From Panorpa germanica (taxonomy: Eukaryota > Arthropoda > Insecta > Mecoptera > Panorpidae): a DNA stretch of 64,000 bases. The stretch is from positions 6,655,001 to 6,719,000 of the forward strand of contig OY783220.1 of NCBI GenBank assembly GCA_963678705.1. The letters run 5' to 3'. Position 1 is the first letter of the stretch. Every line of letters begins with the position of its first letter. The notes beneath the pieces were generated by a model, which worked only from the letters and a program-made list of their open reading frames with translations, did not search any database and was not told the DNA's origin. The position numbers and the translations under genes were made by a program. Of this stretch, positions 35,290 to 46,495 are shown piece by piece.

Positions 35290-35525
35290 TAAAAAAGATT
35301 GACAATACAGTGGGCAGAAGCTTTGATGTTCGAATGATGTGTCTTCGAGTTCAATCCACGGGTCAGAGGTGTGTTTTATGAGTTTGGTTATTATTAAATT
35401 AAATTACATACATATTCATAAACTAATTAGTCAGCGGTGTAGTTCACATATATAAATCCACGACACCATAAAGACTACCAACATCGTCAAAAATAAATCG
35501 ACGTTAGAAATTTAAATAAAAATTG
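35290..35525 (+). repeat. tRNA-derived SINE-like repeat, copy 2
   Basis: A-box-like GACAATACAGTGGG (35301-35314) and B-box GAGTTCAATCC (35347-35357) are spaced as in tRNA-derived pol III promoters. A body shared with 8463-8690 follows (CATAAACTAATTAG, then TCAGCGGTGTAG and CCACGACACCAT), ending in an A-rich segment. The 70-codon open frame over it is not a gene. Derivation from a tRNA is inferred from the boxes only. Confidence 0.55.
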
Positions 35526-36239
35526 ACGGTATTCCATATATACGAGTATATTACATTATAAATGCTAATCAAGGATCTTACTAATTAATTATAAAACTAC
35601 AAGTATATCATATAATAAACAACGAAATAGTTTTGTCTGCTGGCAATAAACTAAGTTTATAGAGCATGTCCACAGTTCTAAAGACTCGTTTCCGTTTCTC
35701 AGAGTTTATATATGAAATAGTTATTTTAGTATTGCAAGGGTAGTATTTACTTTTATTACTTTTAAGGGTTAATTTTCTTTATGACGCTGTGTAAGTCTTA
35801 CTATCATAAAACTATAATTTGTGATTGATCGTAAATTTTATTAATTTTTCTAAGTAAATTATGTTAGATTGGAAAAACTTTAAAACATCTTTAGTGAAGT
35901 TCTGTGTCTGCAGCATCTGATGCCCCTGATATCTGATACGATAGTGCAGCTGCTGCTTCTGGAAATTGAAATGAATAAAGTAAGAATAAAGCAGTTTACT
36001 ACATTTACAAAGCACATGATACTTTATGATTATGTGTTTCAACGAACTAGTTGTACTACAAAGATGCTAAGATATCCGTACTAGTTTATCCGTAAATTTC
36101 TCTCGTTCTTTTGTTATAGTTTGGGTTCTAAACTAATTTAAAAAGCTGTTCCGAATAAAATTTACTTGAAACTTGTAAGTTAGAAGTGGGATTTTGTATA
36201 TATGTTCTATAACAAGGTGTGAACCATGAACAATTCCTT
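35526..36239. other. AT-rich non-coding stretch
   Basis: Nothing recognised; minus open frames have no domain. Confidence 0.5.
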
Positions 36240-36990
36240 GTATTTCGGGTAACTTGGTAATGGAGGAAGTAAAAAGGAATAACCTGAGAATAGAGGCAAA
36301 GATAGGGCGATGAGATGGAAAGAGAAAAGCAAGAACGCAGAGAACGAAATAGTGAGAGTGGTGGCGAAGCAAATAAGGAATGGAGGAAATACAAACTCGA
36401 AGAAGAACAGGAGAAGGTATTATAAAGGAAGAGGGGTAACAGCGTCGAAATTAGATAGACTAAGGGCAGAGGGAAGAGAGGTGAGAAGCATGATAAAAGA
36501 AAGACACGTGGAGACTCAACTAAAGGAGGGGATGATTAAGATGGAGGAAGAAAAATGCAATAAAAGATACAGAAGGTTATGTACTGAGGGACTGCCATGG
36601 TACCTGGAAAACAAAGGGAGGAAAGGATGTGAAAATGATTGATAGATACAGGCTGGGAATGAAGTGGGAGGCAGTAGGCACACTAGACAGAGGAAGAGAA
36701 ATTATGCAGCTTATGCGGGAAGAAAGAGTGTAGATGACGGAGGTAAGGAGAAAGAGAAGAGAGAAGGAGAGGAAGTCGTGAATGACGATTGCAAGAGAAC
36801 AATGTAAAATAGAGAGATAGTGGAAGTAAGGAGGAAGCAGTGGAGGAAGATAACAAGGAAAACGAAGTTTGAAAGGAAGAAGAGAATTTAAAAAATGTTA
36901 AAAATTTGTAAAGGAAATGTAAAATGTTAATGTGGTTGTAAGGTTCTAAAGGCAGAAACAATAAAATACAATACCTAAAATAACGCTGAA
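36240..36990 (+). mobile_element. GA-rich LINE (LINE-3 group) ORF2 C-terminal fragment
   Basis: This is the longest open piece of the group. The frame from 36310 to 36642 is Lys/Arg/Glu-rich and includes EEEKCNKRYRRL, then GLPWYLENKG, the counterpart of YNKRYARI and IPQYLK at 22.4 kb. After the stop, DRYRLGMKWE matches the RFRLRNE block. A further frame shift gives EEEKLCSLCGKKEC, the start of the terminal CX2C knuckle. The order of blocks matches the 22-kb copy. Overlapping minus frames (Ser/Leu/Phe-rich, up to 114 codons) are shadows. Non-functional. Confidence 0.7.
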
Positions 36991-37949
36991 CAAAAAAATA
37001 CAGTTTGTATTCCTGGACATTCGTCAAATCTGGTATTTAAAATTTCGAAAACTTTTCGACACAAAGCTCAGAGTATATTCTTCTATTCAAAGCAAGAGTA
37101 TCACTTCTTGTTGCTGGTTTATTTACTTGACTTTTAAAAGAAATCCATAAAAAATCAGTTAGAGATTGATTCGGTCTGCAGGGAGACCATGGAATATCTC
37201 CTTTACATTTTCACGTACCTGTAGAATTAACTGTTACAGGATTACAGCGTGTATATTTTCAAAAAAGTCTAATTCTATATAATCTAAACATCAAAGTGTA
37301 CTAATATAAAACGAAAAAACTTGAATACATCCTTATCGGTTCCAGTGTAGGTGCAACCTTATTATTCTTTTATTTACTTCACCAACAAGTTATAAAAAAG
37401 TTAGTGGTGGTAAATGATCTACACCTTTTTCCAATTTTAACTTATAAAATTTAATATTCATTAATTAAAAGCAGTAAAATATCAAAATTCTCGTTACTCG
37501 CAGCTCTTGGTATTTTAAGCCAGACAGTATTACCCCAAAGTCTAAATCTTCATAAAGGCTCTCGTATGAAAAATATGCATAAATTTATTCTTCAATTACT
37601 TTTTTGTAGAAAACTGTAACATCTTTCAATTATGAACTTTTATATAAAAACCTAATTTTAATTCTTAATAAAGTTGCATAAAAGTGGAAAAAGAAAATGG
37701 AAAAAGAATATGATAAAATGCATTTATGTACATTCCAAATAAAAGGAAATGTACTACATTGAGTTAGATTTATATTTTATGTAAACAAATTTATAATATT
37801 TATGAAACCTTCACGCGAAATGTATTTCTACGTGTATTTGTTTCAGGAGTTACTATTTGGACTATCAATGCTATCGCCTACTGTATTGTTTGTTAGGATA
37901 TGTTTTACCAAAGTCGACTAAATATCTTTGACTTTGTAGTACACGTTAA
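36991..37949. other. AT-rich non-coding stretch
   Basis: Nothing recognised. Confidence 0.5.
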
Positions 37950-38440
37950 GTATCATTCCCACTCACTGGTTTAATTTAATTTTGTATTTTGTATTTAATT
38001 TAAATTGTTTAGCATATGGCAATACGCGTAGTCATTCACAGTATCATTTTTAATTTAATTTATTTTTTAAGTTTTCTTAGTTTTTTTTAGAACCTTACAA
38101 GGTCCAATGTTTTAAATTAAAAATATTAAATTAAGAAAAACTATATTATATTATAACCTCCACAATGTGACAAAATGCAGTAAGAACTACTTTTAAAAGA
38201 AGTTTAATGTCAGTTTTTGAAAAATATAGAAGTGAAAACAATTTCTATTACTAATTGTTATTAAAAATAGCAATTTTAATTATTTCACATACAATTTTGT
38301 CGAACTGTCTAAATTTATATTACTAACTATGCATACGCACCAACTAAATTAACTAAACTTAAATTAAAACACAAATGTGAAAATGAATGCTTAAACGAAA
38401 ACCTGAAATCTAGATAACTAAAGTTAAGAAATTCTAAAAA
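37950..38440. mobile_element. TTAA-family J transposon, internally deleted or right-truncated copy
   Basis: TTAA at 37946-37949 precedes GTATCATTCCCACTCACTGG. The body matches the 34-kb copy (TATAACCTCCACAATGTGAC, TATTACTAATTGTTATTAAA, CAACTAAATTAACTAAACTT). The right terminus cannot be found. No coding. Confidence 0.7.
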
Positions 38441-38974
38441 ATGTTAACAGCAATGTATGTCTTATAGCTTACAGTCAGGTTCTACTTACATGCAATACCA
38501 ACTCGTATGTAAATCCATTTGCCATTTGTAAAATTCAATTACATAAAATCGCAATTCCGTGTGTCCAGTAGCATATATCTCAATTTTAATAATAAAGTCA
38601 TTTAAAATAAATTTAAGGTAAAATTGCTTCTTGGTAAATCCATTTTAGAAAATAAATTGGAAAATTTGTGAAATGCAGACAGAATGTAAAGTATTTGACA
38701 TAAATCTACATAATACCAACATAACATCTACATGCATTATTCCACATAAACAGCGACGCCAGCATGTTCTGCTGGATGCAATGCTACTCGAAAGAGCCAC
38801 CACGCGCTGTTACTCTGACAGTAGCGGCGCGTGGGTGTTGGGATAGAGTGGGGTGGACTGTGTATAAAGCCGGCTCCAGACGATGCCTCCAACACATGAG
38901 TAAAATATTAGAAGATTGACATGGCCAAGTTTCCTACTACATAGTGGAACCAATGTTTGATCCGAATGATTTAT
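38441..38974. other. Non-coding stretch with a GC-richer patch
   Basis: The patch at 38745-38890 includes TATAAAGCCGG at 38869, the same 11-mer as at 25824. No ORF or splice signal is linked to it, so I do not call a promoter. Confidence 0.4.
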
Positions 38975-39271
38975 TTATTTTATTAATTGACACTGACACT
39001 GTTTAACAAAAACTTTCAAGTAAATAAAGAAACTTTCAAGTAAAAAACCTTCCTTTCTTCGACGATTTGTGCAGCAATGCATGACATGTGGATCAAGTGT
39101 GTGGTGGAGGTAGAAAAATCCCTTTTGATGCGAGTCAAAAGAACGGCAACAGCCCGAACTTCTTCCAACATGAACGTTCCAGCATTGGCAACACAATGCC
39201 CCAACCATCAAACGTTGGAAGGTTTTCGTAGCATCGTTTGGTGACGGCTTAAAGGGATGAACTAAATCCAT
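38975..39271 (-). pseudogene. Unidentified possible coding fragment
   Basis: This segment is GC-richer than its surroundings and open in two minus-strand frames. The more protein-like frame (39016-39204, non-ATG start) reads GHCVANAGTFMLEEVRAV, then LLTRIKRDFSTSTTHLIH and IAAQIVEERKVFYLKV, with balanced amphipathic composition. The overlapping 98-codon frame is Cys/His-rich and less plausible. A 17-bp tandem (ACTTTCAAGTAAA units) lies at its end near 39011-39042. I do not recognise the family. It could be a captured exon, a transposase piece or chance. Confidence 0.3.
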
Positions 39272-39800
39272 TACATCTTAAGCTTGTGATTTAAAATAAT
39301 CAGTTTTCGTTGAAAATATTTATTTATATCACAATCCAAGGAATTCTTATTTATGAAAATCTTTAGTGGAAATATTTCTTTACTTGGAAACATATTCAAC
39401 AACTGATGTAAATTAGAGTTATGTGGGTGTAATGAATCTGTTACGGGTTGTATAGAACTCATTTAAGATAATTCCAGCGAGGTATAATATAGTCAGTACA
39501 TTTACTAAAGACAGAAATCGGTGACAACGAATCAAATATTTTTGGTTTAAGAGACCTACCAACATTGCACAATGGATGCAATGTTAAAAATGCATTAGTA
39601 CCATCAGAGATTTAAAATTTTCGTTCTTTATTCGGCACTACTCGAGATAATTTTGCGCGCAGCGTTGCCGGATCACCATTAATCATGAAATTTAAATAAT
39701 CATACCTCGAGTGCTAATATTATTTTTAATTAGTTTAAAAAATGAGTTAGTGTGTTTAAATTTTGTGTATAATAGAAATTAATAGAGCGGACAAGATGGT
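39272..39800. other. AT-rich non-coding stretch
   Basis: The 63-codon minus frame has no domain. Nothing else is recognised. Confidence 0.45.
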
Positions 39801-40440
39801 TTATTTTATTTTTTTATATTTATTTACTTATTTGCCTTGACTTTCTTTTGTCATAGCCACCATCAAACATTTTTTATACATCTTTTATAATTTATAATTC
39901 AATTTTACACATTGCTAAATATTTCAATAATTCACTAATTAATTTTGGATTACTTAACAAAAATTTAGTAATAACAGGAAAAGTTTTAATCACATCTAAT
40001 ATATCACTATTCAACTTTGATCTTTCTAAACTATAATTTATGCATTCAAATATAATATGATCCAAAGTTCCTTCTTCACCCCATTGACATCTATCGTCAG
40101 ATTTAATATTAATTTTGTACAGGTCAGCTGTAGTTTTGCAATGATTACTATTGATTCTGATTATAGTTGATATAATTTTGCGGGACTCATTTCTAAACCA
40201 TCTTTTCTTACTTAAATTTGGATGTAACATATAATAATCTCTTCCTTGTAACTGACTTTTGTTAATGAAATCTGTGTTTCTCAAATTGAAGTTTAATTTT
40301 TTTATTATATTAAAAATTTCATATGAAGGTAATTTCACTTTCATCTCAATTTCTAAATTTATTGATTCCTTTGCCAATTTATCCGCAATTTCGTTTCCTC
40401 TTATTCCACATGTCCTGGTATCTACATAAATTGTTTACAT
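39801..40440 (-). mobile_element. LINE-1 (I-clade-like) 3-prime fragment, copy 3
   Basis: This is the longest copy. On minus it begins in RNase H: the signature IPGHVGIRGNEIADKLAKES can be traced, but its leading Trp codon is TAG and one base is missing within the HVG block. An open 161-codon stretch follows: MKVKLPSYEIFNIIKKLNF, FINKSQLQGRDYYMLHPN, FRNESRKIISTIIRIN, then the knuckle CQWGEEGTLDHIIFEC, in which the second Cys is Trp. The stop is near 39892. A 3-prime UTR and T-rich run (A tail) follow at 39801-39816. It is dead, but the least decayed of the family. Confidence 0.85.
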
Positions 40441-42109
40441 AGTTCAAATGTGAGGTGAGCTTGAAAATTGGTAACTTTGTTATTAATTATTTCGAATTTT
40501 AAAGGATCAAAAATTCGGAAAATTTAATTTAATATTTCACCGACAACTTCCTACTATGTTCACAGGCAGTATTTATGGTGTCATGGCTTCATATATATAT
40601 TAAGTTAATTGTTTTTGATTTAAACAAAGGTGTTTAATTGCTCTCTTCCGGTTATTGCCTTTCATTTTAGATCAAAATCGTCAAAAATCAAATGTAGCTG
40701 CTTGTGAGCTACAATAGAGAGAGGGAGAGAGAGGGGTGGTTAATTCAGTACATGAATTGATGTATAAATAAGCAGTTAATGTACTGTATCAGTAGCTTCA
40801 TTCAGCGACGGTGGCGGTTTCCATTGGATTAAAATAGAACCGCTGCCTGGACAAAACACAAGACTATAGCTACTATAGCTTGTTCAATGAGAGGAAATTC
40901 AAGTTAGTTGTTTTATCTTTCGGAATGAAATTATGTTATGTAATCTGTTTAGGCTTAATTATGCGTAATCTGGATAATATGCATTAAGCTAATTTATTTT
41001 CATTAAACCAGTGACTGGGAGTGAGAGAGAGAGAGAGAGGGGAGGGGACATAATGTGGTCAGTCAATAATTTAGAGTTAAACAGAGGTTAGTGTGAATAA
41101 AGGAATCCTGTGTAATTAAAATTATAAAAAAGCATATTTCTAAATATTGATAGAGTCAAAAACGTTTTTAGATAAAACTCTAACTAATATTTAAATTAAA
41201 TAATACTAAAATTTAAAAATATAATTGAATTCAGATTTACAAATAATCCATCAAATTTTATTTGCTTTGCTTATCCAATAACCTACTAAACACAACAAAA
41301 CACATGGATGTAACCAATATTTTGCAGTATTTCATCTAACAATTTTCAAATAAAAAATCGATTTTTTTTTATTAGCTATATCCATACTTATAACTTTAAT
41401 TTCATTTTTTGAAAAAATTAAAAATTTAATTTAAATCATTTTGAAAAAAAAATTATTCAACCGAATCGTCTGAAATTTTAATATGTTATTCACAACATCA
41501 ATAGCTATCGTTGGAACTATAATAATTTTTTTTATTTCGATAATTTCGTTTTTTTTTTCATTAAATACCTGGTAAAAAAAGCCCAGTATTTAAAACTTCA
41601 ATTTCAAAAGCGATTTTGTCAATTTTAAATTTTTTATCTAGTTCCGACCATAACTGTACTCATACTAATTCATAATTTTCTTAGTTTTTATTATTTATAT
41701 AAATAGAAGAGCCAAAATCAGCAACATCGTCAATGTCCTATTCGTTGACAAGGTCTACTTCAGCGCCATTTTTAAAATAACTATCTTTTTTTTTAATTTC
41801 AAGAAAGTTTTTTTTATATGTATAGTAGAAGTGTAATAATAAGCCCCAAAAGTTAAAATAACGTTTTTCATTATTTCCATTATAAAAAAACAATCCTCAA
41901 AATACCTTAAATTTTCGAGCTCTAGACCAGCTTAAAATAGACTTCTTAAGATATATTTAGGAAGTTTTATGGTTATACTCATATTAATATTAATGGGCAA
42001 AACGTTATATTTATTGTTCAATAAGAGCAGTAAACACGTTCTATTTTAGGTAACATTGCTAACGTAACAAAGTAACATGTGTTCTATTATATAACCTTTA
42101 AATATACGT
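40441..42109. other. AT-rich stretch with GA microsatellites and a family J end
   Basis: GA runs lie at 40715-40735 and 41021-41040. Just before the second, ATTAAACCAGTGACTGGGAG (41004-41023) resembles the inverted terminus of family J, with no paired end found. From 41150 the sequence is rich in A and T homopolymers. No gene. Confidence 0.5.
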
Positions 42110-42743
42110 AATGGGCTTGTGTCCTCATTTTTTAGTGGTCGATTTTTCAATTGTTGATTGAAATTGATGTTAATAAATGTGTATTGGCGTGTCTATTTTA
42201 TTAAATATCTAAATGTTGACGGAGATATAGCAATTAAAAGTTTGAATTGTAGTTTTAGCGTTAGAAATGGTCGGCCATATTTGTATGAAGTGAAATGCAT
42301 TTTAACGTCAGTTATTTGTTGAGTAGGTCAATGCTGTGGTAATGTTCTGTAGCTGTTGGTATTCAAATAATCAAGTCAAGTTAAAGAATAATAGGTTTTT
42401 ATTTTATTTAACCCTGCTAAGGTAGACATAGTATGGGAATTTGAGTGTTCCTTGAAATAGTTGTAAATAATATTTGATATTTTGATATATAACTACAAAT
42501 AGCAGAGATTTATGAGCTGTAAGGTTGGCAGCGATTGTGATGTCACATGCATTTGGAATGTGTACAACGTTGAATCCCTTTAATAATTAAAGAGACAAAA
42601 TGACTTTTTTAATTGTTAATATCTCTTAACATATAAAGAGTTAATAAAAATTAATTGAACATTTGAGGTTCTAGTAACCCACTTTATCAATATATATCGT
42701 AGTACACTTTTATAGAAATTAAGACATAGGACACAAGCCCATT
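42110..42743 (-). mobile_element. MITE family A, copy 2
   Basis: Inverted relative to the other three copies; 634 bp, with both 16-bp termini intact (AATGGGCTTGTGTCCT and AGGACACAAGCCCATT). Interior landmarks are in the expected reversed order (ATGGTCGGCCAT, CCCTGCTAAGG, TGTGATGTCACATGC). Non-coding. Confidence 0.9.
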
Positions 42744-43620
42744 GTGTTAAGCGGAGATTTTTACCAAAGTGACGTTGCGTCAGAAATTGGCCAGCGTTTT
42801 AATAATTACAAAAACGATATTTTCTATAGTGTATGTACTGAAATCAATGAGATGGCTCTTAGTACTTATACGATGAGCCTGCAGTTAATTTTGAATTAAA
42901 GTTTCAGAACAAAATATATGGGTAAAGTATATATTTTGTTATTTTCTCATTAACTTTCAATGCAGAGTTTTTTTTATTGATTTTCTCTTTAGAATTGAAA
43001 TTTCCTAAGAAACTTTAAGTTCTCTAGAACAAACTCTATGTATATATATATTTATGTAGGTATGTATAAAAGTACTTCTCACAGAAATGTTATTCCAATT
43101 TCTCATCGCATCCCTTTTTTGCTTCATTTATTTTTGTAATTCAAGCAAGTGACGTTACAACGTAACGAGAATACAATTACGATGGTAATAATTTAAACAT
43201 TAAAATGATTCTCACAGTAATAAATAGAACGTTCACAGTTTTTTGTGTTTCATTTTGTTTTGTGTGAAGGATACAGAAAACGATTAATCAGAATAATGTT
43301 ATACAAGCAATATATTCGTACTGAGACTTTATTATTAAAACCAGCGACAATAAGGAAATCCAGTAAGATTTATACCAGAAAACATTTGGATATACATATC
43401 ATATTCTTGGTATATACGTACAGGTATATTCCATATCAAATGTACATGCTGTTGTGATGTGTATGTACAAATGCAAAAGTATGTGCAATACATATACAGG
43501 ATATTATTTTCACATTATGGAGCAAATATGAATATACAGGGAATATTAAATGTTATGTAGCAGATACGTTTCTGTCACTTAAGTGAACAAGTTTAAAAAA
43601 ATTAATCAATTTCATTTTAG
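42744..43620. other. AT-rich non-coding stretch
   Basis: The 70-codon + frame has no domain. Nothing else is recognised. Confidence 0.5.
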
Positions 43621-43623
43621 TTA

Positions 43624-44310
43624 GGCCTGTCTCAGTATGGCACCGTATTTAAGCGAATTTCTGCCGGACGTATACGGGCTACTACGCTTCACCTATCCGA
43701 ACCCTGTAAATGTAATGAGAACTCTCTGGACCTCTCAGACTGCAAGCTACAAAGCCATCCGAATACGGGCGGTACTACCTCGCATATTAGAACCGTATAA
43801 AGGCGAATTTTAACCAAGCGTTACCACTACTACAACGATATCCTATCCGAACCTTTGTAAATGCAAACAGCCGCCTCAGACTGGAGGGGATACCAAAGAT
43901 CGCTTGTTGTTACCCTGCAATACGGATCAAATGAGATCTATCGGCGACATCGCTTATGACGAGTATGTTCAGCATGCTTCAGTTTATGTTTGTATTTCAG
44001 TGAATCATGGACACCGAAAAATTAATTCTTTGAATTCAAGAAAGAGAGATTAAATTCACGCCAACCAGAACTCAGATATATAATAAATGCTAAAGTCCCT
44101 TTAATACCAGTAGTGTATCGATACAAATTAAAGTTAAAGTTTGCTCTCATGATAAATTATATAAGTGCTAAAGAACTCCAATACACCCCCTAATACACGA
44201 CTACAGACATCTGTGACACACATAGGCGGTTTGCTTTGTAGCTCATCCAATCCGCTGATTTACGTCCGAATACGCCGTCGCTTAAATACGGTCCCATACT
44301 GAGACAGGCC
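43624..44310. mobile_element. PIF/Harbinger-type MITE, 687 bp, intact ends
   Basis: The termini form a 33-bp inverted repeat with one mismatch, starting GGCCTGTCTCAGTATGG. It is flanked by a perfect 3-bp duplication TTA (43621-43623 and 44311-44313). A TTA duplication with a GG-starting TIR is the PIF/Harbinger hallmark. The interior is much GC-richer than the surroundings and contains a twice-used block CTATCCGAACC(C/T)TGTAAATG (near 43695 and 43842). No transposase, so it is non-autonomous. The near-perfect TIR and exact TSD suggest a fairly young insertion. Confidence 0.9.
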
Positions 44311-44313
44311 TTA

Positions 44314-45183
44314 AAAGTACTTGCGATGTTTCTCTATTAATAATTATTTATAAAGATTGTATTTTAATTAAAAAATAGACAAATTGAAAAATAGAATCAT
44401 GCAGTTCGATTACAGACTAAGAAAATATAAATTGATTTAACATTAAACTCAACCAAAAACAAATTACTTATTGAATGAGATTTCGTTTATTCTTCTATAA
44501 AATATATTATTCTGAACACGAGTGTACCCTTAGTGATTCACGTGCAAACTATAGCCCATAGAACTCTGTACATTTGCATAAATCAGAACAACGTGGTCGA
44601 CATTACTTCAAGAGTTGCATGCAGCCAAACCGAATGCGAATCCCAAGCCAAGGCCCAAGTAAGCAGCGCCCATCTGACCGTTTTAGCATCCCTTGCAAAA
44701 CAATTTGTATTGAAATATTACTCTAATAACAGTCTCTGTTTTGTTGTGAATATTCAACTTTTTCATTTTTTTAGTATATATTCTTGTTACAGACCAGCTC
44801 CCTCATACTTTCCCCGCCTTTGAAAAACGTATCCGTTCACATTATGTTTAATGTTGTTCTACCAGCATTTTAATTATTCTATTAAATTTCATTAAAATAA
44901 AATTATTATAAATGGGTTATTTCATTAATTTAGAAAATTGTAGCGGTATTAGTTTCTCTTTGAGAATCTATAACTATAACAAAATACAACTTCTTTTATA
45001 CCATGGTTGCATATGAAGGTGTAAATATACGTTTCTGTGAAATTATTAGGTCAGCGCCGTCCATCACGGGTGGTTCACTCGCCTCATCACCAAGTGGACG
45101 TTAATTATACGCAACCAAATAGTAACTGATAGTGTGTTCATTGGTTTTTTAAATTACATAGTTTATAAATACGAGAATGTGTC
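44314..45183. other. AT-rich non-coding stretch
   Basis: A 96-codon + frame (44533-44823) has no domain and ends in low-complexity sequence. It is not called. Confidence 0.45.
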
Positions 45184-45474
45184 TATAAGACAATATCTCC
45201 AACTTTATTAGAAATTGTAAATTTTTAATCCAACTTATGTGTTGCTTCTGAAATCAAAAATTTTTATTTTAGTAATTTAAATACACATTATATTAATTAT
45301 ACTGTTTAACTTAAATCATACTGTCTAACCTGAAATCAAAGAAACGACATTTAAAGTTTATTATTTAAATTGTCAATTACTTTTTATCTAATTTTATAAT
45401 AACTTAACATTATGCACAGTGAGTTCTATCGACTCCAAATATCAACTATGTTGGCTGTTATTCCTCAAAATGTT
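45184..45474 (+). repeat. Repeat E, left part, interrupted by MITE-A
   Basis: From ATAAGACAATATCTCC through AGAAACGACATTTAAAG to GCACAGTGAGTTCTATCGAC and CTCCAAATATCAACT, this is collinear with 59673-59941. The repeat resumes at 46089 after the MITE. Class unknown; no ORF. Confidence 0.75.
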
Positions 45475-46088
45475 AATGGGCTTGTGTCCTATGTCTTAAT
45501 TTCTATAAAAGTGTGTCTATGGGCTAAAGTGGGTTACTAGAACCTCAAATGTTCAATTATTTTTTAATAACTCCTTATATGTTAAGAGATATTAACAATT
45601 AAAAAAGTAATTTTGTCTCTTTAAAAGGGATTCGACGTTGTACAACATTCCAAATGCATGTGACATCACAATCGCTGCCAACCTTACAGCTCATAAATCT
45701 CTGCTATATGTATTTATATATCAAATATTATTTACAACTATTTCAAGGAACAATAAAATTCCAATATTATGTCTGCCTTAGCAGGGTTAAATAAAATAAA
45801 AACCTATAATTCTTTGACTTGACTTGATTATTTGACTACCAACAGCTACAAAACATTACCACAGCACTGACCTACTCAACAAATAACTGACGTTAAAATA
45901 CATTTCACGTCATAAAAATATGGCCGACCATTACTAGCGCTAAAACTACAATTCAAACTTTTAATTGCTATATCTCCGTCAATATTTAGATATTTAATAA
46001 AATAGACACGCCAATACACATTTATTAACATCAATTTCAATCAACAATTGAAAAATCGAACACTAAAAAATGAGGACACAAGCCCATT
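45475..46088 (+). mobile_element. MITE family A, copy 3 (inserted in repeat E)
   Basis: 614 bp with both 16-bp termini perfect. Slightly shorter than the others because of small internal deletions near 45625 and 45690. Flanks TA before and TA after the ATGGGC...GCCCAT core fit a TA target. The surrounding repeat E is continuous across the site. Confidence 0.9.
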
Positions 46089-46125
46089 ATGGAGTTCATA
46101 AGTATATGGTCACTGTTTCACCGAC
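46089..46125 (+). repeat. Repeat E, right part
   Basis: CATAAGTATATGGTCACTG followed by TTTCACCGACA matches CATGAGTAATTGGTCACTG at 59942-59970, which directly follows the E body there. Confidence 0.6.
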
Positions 46126-46254
46126 AGATGAGCTCTGTACCAACTAAAGAACTATAATTTCTTTATATATATTTAAAACAGAGATTAAATTATTTTCATT
46201 AATAAGTCAATAAGGCGTTTCTAATTACGATACAATTTGTCCATTTACTTTTTA

Positions 46255-46495
46255 AAATTTAGTTTAAGGATATTTTAATTTTGTAGATCATTTATTTTAT
46301 GTATTATATATATTAATTTTATATGTCGTAAAAATTGTAATGGTTTGTTAATGCCATTGGCCTGAAGTATATCAGTAATGTTGCCTAGTTGTAAATTTTG
46401 TCTCATCTGGTGAAATTTATTGCATTTACAAGTGTCGCAAATACGTTGTCTTTGTCTCTTGAGGATGAATTCATGCGTAATTTTTGTGTGACCTA
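46255..46495 (-). mobile_element. LINE-2 C-terminal fragment, copy 3
   Basis: On minus: KITHEFILKRQRQRICDTC, then directly CNKFHQMRQNLQLGNITDIL and PLQFLRHIKLIYI, a stop and 3-prime UTR. Relative to the 26-kb copy about 36 bases coding the middle of the knuckle (KELPIEHLLLQ) are cleanly deleted, so the zinc ligands are lost although the frame is kept. The overlapping plus frames are shadows. Confidence 0.75.

Noticed and set aside
35290..35525. Functional tRNA gene
   Set aside because: Boxes A and B are recognisable but no acceptor stem or anticodon arm can be paired, and the sequence continues into a SINE-like body found elsewhere.
36683..37027. 114-codon minus-strand frame
   Set aside because: Antisense shadow of the GA-rich LINE fragment.
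25824..38879. TATAAAGCCGG at 25824 and 38869 as paired promoters
   Set aside because: No initiator, exon or ORF follows either, and 11 bp of identity can be chance.
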